64,000 bases of DNA from Larix kaempferi (taxonomy: Eukaryota > Streptophyta > Pinopsida > Pinales > Pinaceae): the NCBI GenBank assembly GCA_027924585.1, contig BSBM01000252.1:1240001-1304000 (forward strand). Direction: 5' to 3'. This document shows positions 55,768 to 64,000 of this stretch, piece by piece; within the stretch, counting starts at the first letter, position 1, and each line of letters opens with the position of its first letter. The translations under genes and the position numbers were made by a program. The notes under the pieces were generated by a model. It was not told the origin of the DNA. It worked only from the letters and a program-made list of their open reading frames with translations, and made no database searches.

Positions 55768-58700
55768 ATACCGTAGAGACTGTTACCAGCTAAGTTGCAC
55801 TTAGTTGGACTATCAAGTGAGCGGACAAAGTTGAATATCTTACATGTTCATATTCAATGATTTGATAACCATCATGCCTTTTTTAGGGCCCCCTTTTTTT
55901 TAACCACATGTCCATGGCCCTGCGGGGTTTGTAATAAAATGTACTAGCATGGTGTTTTATGTAAAGGACTTGGTTCCCTAGGACTTTTTGACCAAGTCGC
56001 GTATTCCAAGGAGTTTTTTCACTTATTAATTATGTCTTGCATTCGTGCATTACATAATTTTTGAGTTTTTCTCCTGCTCCTCCAAAGCTGGAATGCATGG
56101 TGAGGTTAACGGGCCTTAGGGGGTTATTAACGTCCATGGGTCAATGTATATGAACATGCTAGACATTAATTTTGAGTCGTATGGACATGTGCTAGGTCCC
56201 CCTAGTTTTTTTTTTTTTAATTTCCGGCGAAAAAAAGTTTTTTCGTAATTGAGCGATTTTTTAATGATTTAATTAAAAAAATTGTAAAAAGTGTAAAAGT
56301 GTGGTCTAGGGGTCTTTTTTGCCTTGGGGGTGCTCATTTTCTAACTCAAAGCACCCACTTTACCCCAAAACCCACTTTCTATAGTAGTTGAGACATTTAT
56401 TTTTCACTTTTCTCAAAAAATCCAACAAAAGTGAAAATATGGAGGAAAAAATAAAAAAGGTCAAAAAATGTGAAAAATCAAGCTCCACAAATTTTGGGAT
56501 CTGGAGTTAATTTTCTGATCAACTATGTAAGAGGATGTAAGAGGCTGATTTTAGAAGGTTTTTGGTCAGCCCAATTTGTGGGATTGACTCCCCACTTAAG
56601 GTGGGCGCTTTCCCTCTTCTGGTGGGCGCATTTCCCAAAAAAGGGATCCCACGAATCATGGAAGTTTGCAGCTTGATTTGTGCTGGTATGTGGGCACATT
56701 TGGGGCTGATTTTTGTAGCTCGTTAAGAGGAATGAGGCAGCCCCATTCACTCCACAAGTTTCTCCACCACTCTCTCCATTTCTCCTCACTTGGGCGCTTT
56801 CTCTTGTTTTCTATAAATTCATGGCAGCTCTCTCCCATTGGTTAGTTGGAGTTTGGGAGCAAGAGTACCATTGTAATTTGCTTATTGTTGTTAATGAAAA
56901 TAAAGAGACTTTGGAGGTCAAGCTTGGTGTAGTGTTTTTGATGAGTGGGTGAATGTCATGGTTTTCATTGAGGTAACATGTATTTGAGCTACTTGTTTTC
57001 TTTTGCATCTAAATCGAGCTTTGGGAAGGATCGGTACTGATTTATAAGAAAGGTTAAGTAATTTGTTTATTATTTAATCGTTTATCTATGCATGTGTAGA
57101 GATCTGATTTTAATGTGTCATTTGTTTATGGGCATTTCTTTTTTTATTTTTCATATGTATATTTCTAGATTTAATCATTCGATTTCAAGTTGATGTGATT
57201 TGCAGGTTATTTCAAGTGGATGAGTGGAGGATCTTGCTTGTTTCCTTTACTTTTCTAACATTTGTTTGCAGATGTAGCCTCTCAGTTCTCCACCAAGAAG
57301 GATCTAATGCTTCTTTTCAAAAAATATTGATAAAATAATAAGAAAAACTCTCAATATCTCATTATCTTCTACTTCATACTTTCAACTTGGTTACTAGTTA
57401 CAAATATAGAGTAATAGTGGTTTGTATTTCTGAACTTTACATTCTGATTTATTACTCTAGAAGTCTGATCTTTTCCATTTGCAAAGTGTTCATCATTAAT
57501 AGATTAGATCTTTCATTTATCTAACATTTTACTTTTCTCAACTAGTAAAAAATTGTCAAATCTTTAAAAAGTGTGAAAGGTAGTGTTTAGATCTGTTTTA
57601 AATGTTTATTTGGCAGTCATAAGAGCTAGTAATTTGCAATTCATTGAGTTTGCAAAGATCCTAAGGAGACAAGCCTCAACTTAGTCATTTTTTCGCATTT
57701 TACTTAGATTTTTACTTATAATTTTATTTTGGGTTTTAGGTAGGTGTCCCAAATACACTCTTAAAGTGTTTTTGGACATCTTTTACTAATGTTTGCTTGC
57801 TGGTTTGTAGCATTTGATGAACAAGTAGGAGGAGATACTGGCCAAAAATTGAATTCAGGCCATCCGAAGCACCTAGAACTAAAAATTTCCAAACTGGATA
57901 TTTTTTTCTCTCTATTTTGTAAGCCACTAAGTCATATAAAAGGACTGGGGCACTTCTATTGCATTGTAAAGACTTATTAAACGAGAGCAAGTGGGCTAAC
58001 CAAGCGCCCACACCCCATCCCCCCAGGGGGGAAACTGTGTCGACTCATTTTCGTGGCGTGACTTTTTTAGTTTAGTTTTCTTTTCGGCAATTAATTAAAA
58101 TTAATTAGGACTTTAAAATTAACCTCGTTGGTCCGTTCCATTGGCGGGCCACGAGTTCATTCAAGACCTAGCTTTTTCATTTTTTTTACAATCCAAAACA
58201 CCCCCTTGCTTTCCCGAAGTAAGGTTTCAGGACAAGGGCTTGCCTGAGTACTGCCCGAAAAGAGACTCTTGGGGCTTAAAAAAGTAAAATATTGGTTCTA
58301 AAAAACTTAAAATGTCCAAGGCTCTTCCCTGTATGCTCTATGGCCACTGCAGCATAGTCTGAACATGCTGGCACACATCAGAAAGGGATGAGTGACTAGT
58401 AATAGGTTCTAACACATCCCAAATAAACCACCTATTTGTGAAAATCCGGCACAATCGTTCATTCTTTTGTTGTGGGCAAATTTCTCAAAGGGCGTGGGAT
58501 AACCCTAGATATCGACCTCCTCGAAACCGTTAGGCTATACCCTCATTTGGTATAGCATCTGAACACCTCCTTGGGACTCCAATCCAGCCCACATGTCTGA
58601 GTGAGAAACCACACAGCTGAATTCCGGACATATTCCCTATACCTTTTGGGTATATCGGGGATCCCCCAGCCTTTAACAAAAAGATCATTACCACATTAAT

Positions 58701-58846
58701 AATAAAATAAACCAAGAACAATTGCACAACATTGTCTTTTCAGTTCAAGCACTTTTGTGACTCCATTTATCGGCACTGGTCTATTTTGTTATATTTCAAT
58801 GATGATGGATGTTTTAAATGACAATGATGTTGATGAATGATATTTG

Positions 58847-58847
<1 letters not shown>
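55768..58847. other. Non-coding stretch, no gene recognised
   Basis: Mostly AT-rich with poly-T tracts. An 8-bp hairpin GCTATACC/GGTATAGC lies at 58534-58556. A GGTCCGTTCCATTGGCGGGC segment near 58130 superficially resembles a PBS region, but no LTR pair supports it. Confidence 0.4.

Positions 58848-58887
<40 letters not shown>
58848..58887. repeat. (TA)n microsatellite
   Basis: Forty bases of uninterrupted TA dinucleotide. Confidence 0.97.
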
Positions 58888-58888
<1 letters not shown>

Positions 58889-59164
58889 TGCATTGAGCTT
58901 GATTTACAAAAATATTCTAACTCCTAGATTAGAAGTTTTGTCTTTCATAGATTAGACACTTTAGTTTATTTTCACTTTTTAGGGTCCACCCCCCTTGGCT
59001 TCGACCCCCCTTGGCTTCGCTAGGAGTAAGCCTAGACGGAGGAGTCGAATTTCAAGTGACAACACTTGACTCTGGCTTGCCCCCAAGGCCACACCAGTGG
59101 CTTGAAGACTTCTGTCACATTTTCCCAGGTGTGAAACCAAGCGGCAACAGAGACAAATAGGGGG

Positions 59165-59322
59165 CCCTAGCCATATGCTAGGGACTTTGCCATGGCATCA
59201 ACCTGCTTGGTCCTCGACCAAGAACCCCAGGAGACAGCTGGGGGCCCTAGGGTACCTTCTAGGATCTTACTCTTTACTCTGGCTGGTTAACTTGACCAAG
59301 AACCCTAGTTAACTGACTAGGG
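59165..59322. repeat. Second hairpin-rich segment
   Basis: CCCTAGC/GCTAGGG (59165-59183), palindrome GCCATGGC (59189-59196), CTTGGTC/GACCAAG (59206-59222) and CCCTAGT/ACTAGGG (59303-59322). The CTTGGTC-loop-GACCAAG hairpin is the same as in the 55463-55767 cluster, so the two segments may belong to one repeat family. Confidence 0.75.
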
Positions 59323-60488
59323 TACCATCCTCTCTGAGAATGGGTCTCGTAGCTGCACTAAAAAATTAGCAATAAACCTATTTTGGCAGGTTGAGCTTTC
59401 TACTATCCTACATGTATTTACTTGTAAGAAATTTCAATTTTTACTTTTGAAAATATAAACTGTTGAAAATAATTATGCCTGGAATTGTGAAGAAATTGAT
59501 CTTTTTATGCATGGTATTTGATTTCTACCTGTTAGATATGCAAATCTATTTTAGAAGTAAGTTTTACAAAACATGGAACAAAATAACTTAGAAAAACTTT
59601 TCAAACTACTAAATTCCATTTAGTTTAAACTAAGGACCTAGGAGGTCCTTGCAAACATTACATTAGATGATTCTTCTACTGATGAGTTGCAAAAGCCATC
59701 TCCTACATCGCATATTGATACAACTTTGGAGCTTACTCGGTTATAATTGGCATCAATTTCAAAGTTATTATAGTTCTTGGCAACAATAGACTCTTCACAT
59801 CATCTTCAGAGTCTCCTCCACATACCTACATCCTCGACATCATGATCAAAGACATATCGTCCTCCTCTTAGGTATCCATAGTGATTTGTCAATTCTCGTT
59901 CTTTCAACTCATTAATGAATAAACGTGCTCAACAACATCTTGGCAAGGTACCAACTCCAAAGATTGTTTGTGATTGGCTTGATGACTGGGCATGGCAATA
60001 GTTGAGCAATTGTCTAAGTACCTCCTACATATGTGTTTCATCCACAATGTCGTTCTCATTACTCTTGAATTAATTTACTAGGTTGCATTTACAATTCCAT
60101 TCACCACTATTTGATGACTTTTATGATGTTTGCTTCTATGCTTTGGAAGCATTCTAACTAGCTTGACCATCTTGGTGTAGGTTGACGCCTTAGTTGTTTG
60201 AAGAGATCTTATTGTTGTCGATTGGCATCAACTTCAGCACACTCATTGGAGAGGATTATGATCTGCCATCATCAAATCATCCTTCATTGTCGTGTCATCT
60301 TTTCTGGTTTTTGGAGACTGTCTACTAGCCACATGGTGGATTTCACTTATATCCTCTTGGGGCAGGGGGGTGGGGTTCCCACTAGATTTTCCCTTTCTAT
60401 TTTTTTTGGAGTTATGTACATAGATACCTAACATGGCTACAATTGTTGAGACCCATTATTTTATGCATCATACTCACCTAAGTTAGGG
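59323..60488 (+). other. Element F 3' internal DNA, non-coding
   Basis: Sequence up to the polypurine tract. Runs such as GATGATTCTTCTACTGATGA resemble the Ser/Asp-coding DNA near 44000, suggesting it belongs to element F. I see no pol domain. Frame 60198-60431 has no family signature. Confidence 0.4.
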
Positions 60489-60502
60489 TTAAGGGGGGGT
60501 GT
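60489..60502 (+). other. Element F polypurine tract
   Basis: TTAAGGGGGGGTGT directly precedes the LTR-like repeat starting TTGGTGTACATGCAG. This is the main support for calling the repeat a 3' LTR. Confidence 0.7.
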
Positions 60503-61000
60503 TGGTGTACATGCAGACATTTGGGCTCACTTGAGACCCTTTTTCCTTGATCTTAGGAACAAATGCGCCCTCCTTCTATTTTCTAGGAATGAAGGCACGC
60601 TCCTCTTTTTTAGGGATTAGTGCACCTTCCATGCATGTTGTAACCAAGTTGACTATGCAAGTACACCTCTCTTGCATGTTATGGACCAATTAATTAAGCT
60701 CGGTCAATTAACTAGCCTCAATTAGCAATTTTGAGCTAGTTGACACCACTTGACCAGTCTTGCCAAGTTAACTAGACTCGCTCAGCAATTGTGACCTAGT
60801 TGACACCACTTGGCAAGTCAAAGCTCAATTAACTCCATCATGAGAGCCACATGGCCATGCAAGGGTGCACTCTCTCTGTGTCATGCATGAAGGAGCGCAT
60901 TCACTAGAGTGTGCACTCAATTAAGCCTAGCTAGGATGCATTCTCTCTTGTCTTACACTCTGTTAAGCCTAGCTAAGGTGCATTATCTTGTATAGAGGAC
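60503..61000 (+). repeat. Element F 3' LTR, 3' end uncertain
   Basis: Collinear with 42858-43370; the same blocks occur in the same order. Similarity stops after TAGCTAAGGTGCATTATCTT near 60995, so the U5 end is truncated or replaced. Confidence 0.65.
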
Positions 61001-61693
61001 TAGTCATGAGCTACTGAGAAACCACATGATGGAACTTCATAATAGACTCATAATACACCGCATCATTTTCTTGGTGTTGATATGCTTGATGTTGAAGACT
61101 GTCACAAGGATGCAAAAAGAGTTGTACGCTAAGATGGATTAACTACTTATGCCCTGGACTTACACGCAATGCATTTTCATATTCAAAAGAGAGGTTGATT
61201 ATATGTTTACAATCCATTTTGGGTAACGGGTTCTTTTTTCCAATTTTACATATTTTCTCCACTCTAATTTCTTTATTTTCATGTTTCATTCCTACCCATA
61301 TTAAGATACTAAATGCAGTAATCTATTTGACGATGGGATAATGGCCTCCTACCTTGGTTTATTTCTTGTTAAAACTTCTATGACAGTGCAATAATCTATT
61401 TGCCAATAAGATAAAGAATCATTGGAACTCTTTTATCAAAAAGAAGTTCAAGTTAAAACACCATCTCTCCTCCTCTACCAGAAATTTGGGTGTGACCTAA
61501 GAAAGGAATTTGCTCTATAGCAAGAGATCTAGGTTCAAACCCCAACACCCATCGTAATATTGTATTTGTTTAATAGTTCAGATTTGCTATAAATTTCTTT
61601 GTTTACTATTTTTATTTAAATTGGAGAAAATGCAGTCTAGGTGGTTGTGGCCTTTAAGGCTCCTAAATATTTGAACCGGGATTTGATACCAAA
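61001..61693. other. Non-coding DNA with a B-box-like remnant
   Basis: AGGTTCAAACCCCAACA at about 61530 fits a pol III B box, but no convincing A box lies at the right distance, so I do not call a SINE. At 61678-61693 the minus strand reads TTTGGTATCAAATCCC, which fits an iMet-type PBS for the LTR to its right. Confidence 0.4.
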
Positions 61694-62300
61694 TGTAACA
61701 ACCCCTTCTTATTGGCATATTTTAAACCTACTTGAATGACAGATTCCTTGAGAATTTTTTTAGAAAAGAACTAATCTATCAAGTATCTAATCAGATTCAT
61801 TACCCTTAAGAAATCAATTAACAATTCTAATACCTCTCAGATAACTAGTAGAAATTAAAAAATGTAATCCAAGGAGATGAATCTCTACTTACTTGATTGA
61901 TGACCAACTTAACCAATTTTGCATGCAGACCTTGTCCTTAATCAGTACCAGCTCTTCTATCCACAACAACATTTGGGGGGGCAACTCTCCACCCAACCAA
62001 CCCCCAATAGAAGCCGAGGCTCCCAAGCGCTCAACAATCAACCATTTTCCAAACCAAGTGAGACCTTTCTCTTTCCTCTATCAACCTCTAGACAACAATC
62101 TCCTACTTAGCCTCTCTCTCAATAGGTGCACTCACAAACAACATAAAACTAACACAAACAAGCAATCAAACCCCTAAGTCAACCAGCAAGACAAGAGACC
62201 CCACCTCTTGGCCTTGCCTCCTTTTTATTACTTAATTTTCATATTTTACTCAATTTCTTAATTTTTGCATGAATGACACACTTGTCATCCATGCACCTAA
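61694..62300 (-). repeat. 5' LTR of a further minus-strand element (element H), right border not found
   Basis: TGTAACAACCCCTTCTTATT at 61694 on the plus strand is, on the minus strand, the LTR end GGGGTTGTTACA. A TTTGGTATCAAATC PBS follows it directly. This junction is typical of plant Ty3/Gypsy elements. The internal part to the left is short and lacks coding sequence, so the element is truncated. The right LTR border near 62300 is approximate. Confidence 0.6.
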
Positions 62301-63662
62301 ACTAAATTACAATGCACATATTCCTTTTTATTTTTATATATTAATTGACATTTTTACCATTACTATATGTTATTTATACTTATACTAATGTCTAAGATTG
62401 GAGAGTCATAGGGCATCCTTATCAATATAAGAGGATTCATTAAAAATCTCTTATCGAAGTTTTCTTTATGTCCTTGTATTTAACTTCTTTCTAAATGTTG
62501 GCTCTTATTCTATCTCGGATTCTAGCATGGCTTTTAAGTAGTCTCTTCCCTAAACTTCCTATATAATGTCTAATTCCATTTCATCTTCAAAAAAGATGCC
62601 TATTCTAGTCCCTTTGTGTCCACAAGACCCCAAAGAATCATGAAAGATGCATGTATCCATGTTTTTTTGTCAACTTTTATAGATTTCATCTTGGCTACAG
62701 TTGGCAAGGTTTTATGAGCCAATGCTGAGAAACTCAACTAGGCAAATGGATGGAGTGTAAGAATTTGACTTGGACTACAAAAATTGACAATATTAAATAT
62801 TAAGAGGGAGGGTTTCTCTTCTCCTTTTTGGAATTATACTTGGGATCAGCAGGATTTTCCATCCATCTGCAAGTTGAACTCGCTGGGGACAAAATAACCC
62901 TTACTTGAAGTCTGACTTGTGTCTTGCAAATTTGACTCACTGACAAAATCCAAGTCAAGGACAAGTTAACTCAGCTTGCGATATGGCAAAGCTAAGTTTG
63001 ACTTGGGAGGAATTGGAAGACCTACAATTTTTGCAACCATGCGTGGGCAACCAATACCCTCTGAGTTTGTTATTTATGTATTAATTTTGAATTTAATTTA
63101 GTCTATTGCATTCGTCATTTTTACACATCATTTAAGAATAAGACTTTATTTGTGAGATTATTTATGAATTAAGACTATTCAAACATCATTTCAATCCTAT
63201 TAAGTGATTCAAGTGGTTAGAATGTTTCATATATCATCTGGGTCTGTAGTTTTAGCAGTTTTCAGTTCTAAATTCCTCGTAGCAATAAAATGATATAAAG
63301 GTTCAGTTTTTATTTATCAACAGTTTCAAAAAAATGCTAAAATAACCAGGCACAATGAAAAATAAAAAACTTCTAATGTGTGTATAATTCATATCCATGA
63401 CTTCTAGAAAAACTCTACGAAGCACTTCTCTTTCCAAGCAATTGCACAGACCTGCTAAAACAGAGAAAAAAAACAATGAGATCGTAAATCTTATCAAAGC
63501 TCCATCAATCTCTGAGGCAGGAGAGAGTTTGGAAATCCCCTATTTTAACCAGCATGATGTTGGTGGTCCCAGCCTTAGAACCCTATAAAGCATGATTTCA
63601 AAAATTATGACATTGTGTGAAAAGTTAAAATGTGAAATAAGGCATTCAAATCAGCCTTCACA
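62301..63662. other. AT-rich DNA, no gene recognised
   Basis: Probably includes the remainder of element H's LTR. No frames or RNA genes supported. Confidence 0.4.
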
Positions 63663-63777
63663 AATAGACTTTCGTATATAAGCAAGTCTAGTAAGCCCAT
63701 TAATACCAGATATCAATTCAAATAGACCTTCGGATATAAGCAAGTCTAGTAAGCCCATCAATACCAGATATCAATTC
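63663..63777. repeat. Two tandem copies of a 58-bp unit
   Basis: AATAGAC.TTCG.ATATAAGCAAGTCTAGTAAGCCCAT.AATACCAGATATCAATTC recurs 58 bp apart (63663, 63721) with four or five differences. Confidence 0.92.
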
Positions 63778-64000
63778 TTTCTGTAAAGTTTGACTAAGAA
63801 AAACCTGTTCGTCAACAGTCAGGCAAAGGAAATTTGAAAAAAGGACTGCCGATGCAAATTGCACCGGTTATGAAAGTTTAAATTTTTGTTTGCGCTACAA
63901 TGGCTGAGTTGAAATGACCAAACCCTTATGGCTCATCAGCTCAGAATAAATTATATTTATTAGTAACTGATGGAAAACAAAATATACCCTAATAAGACAA

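Larger units (their letters stand above)
42858..61005 (+). mobile_element. Element F: LTR element with G-patch domain, disrupted
   Basis: Related repeats at 42858-43370 and 60503-61000 lie in the same orientation. The right copy is preceded by TTAAGGGGGGGTGT, an ideal polypurine tract, so these look like 5' and 3' LTRs of one plus-strand element. Its inside has a Gag-like or unknown frame (43594), a Ser/Asp-rich frame and a G-patch domain (51031). Element G interrupts the last two. No RT, RNase H or integrase was found in the remaining internal DNA. No target duplication was found; the outer right end seems truncated. Pairing the two LTRs is inference. Confidence 0.6.

Noticed and set aside
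58100-58170. PBS-like CCATTGGCGGGCCACGAG
   Set aside because: No LTR terminus or paired repeat beside it.

Overview
The window is nuclear DNA from a seed plant, most likely a gymnosperm (conifer-like). This is inferred from stacked, decayed LTR retrotransposons, no convincing intact host gene, and a Penelope-like element fragment with a GIY-YIG endonuclease, a type reported from conifers. I name no species. Almost every recognisable coding stretch is retrotransposon-derived and broken.

Left part (1-3100): mostly gene-free DNA with one weak candidate exon, a Penelope-like endonuclease remnant (1592-1920), and a complete tRNA-derived SINE on the minus strand with a perfect 15-bp target duplication (2425-2688).

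Left nest (3101-29094): element A, a minus-strand Copia, is split by element B (7007-27070, TSD gagtc), a chromodomain Ty3/Gypsy. B is split inside its RT-RNase H region by element C (10286-23218, TSD ctact), a large non-chromodomain Ty3/Gypsy. C has a second Gag-like region between protease and RT and a long accessory reading frame after integrase. That accessory frame is itself split by a related solo LTR in the opposite orientation, element D (11490-12355, TSD gctcc). The nest is four layers deep and three target duplications match perfectly.

Middle (29095-42857): a 2.26-kb non-autonomous LTR element (E, 29199-31458, plus strand) with a degenerate retropepsin and coiled-coil frame, then long AT-rich DNA with local tandem repeats and LTR-like remnants.

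Right nest (42858-about 61005): element F, a plus-strand LTR element carrying a G-patch domain and no visible RT, is interrupted by element G (44134-50967, TSD tctat), a minus-strand Copia related to A. The rest of F's span holds microsatellites and two unusual clusters of short perfect hairpins (55463-55767, 59165-59322). A further 5' LTR/PBS junction of a minus-strand element lies at 61694.

The most unusual signal is in the 3' untranslated region of the two Copia elements. Both carry, between the pol stop and the polypurine tract, an array of short hairpins whose sense strand has the core CCGAAAGGA (GAAA loop), followed by a GATGATGTTCCAGC-rich block. In G the array is 11 units phased at exactly 65 bp, and the last unit replaces the stem sequence while keeping the pairing.
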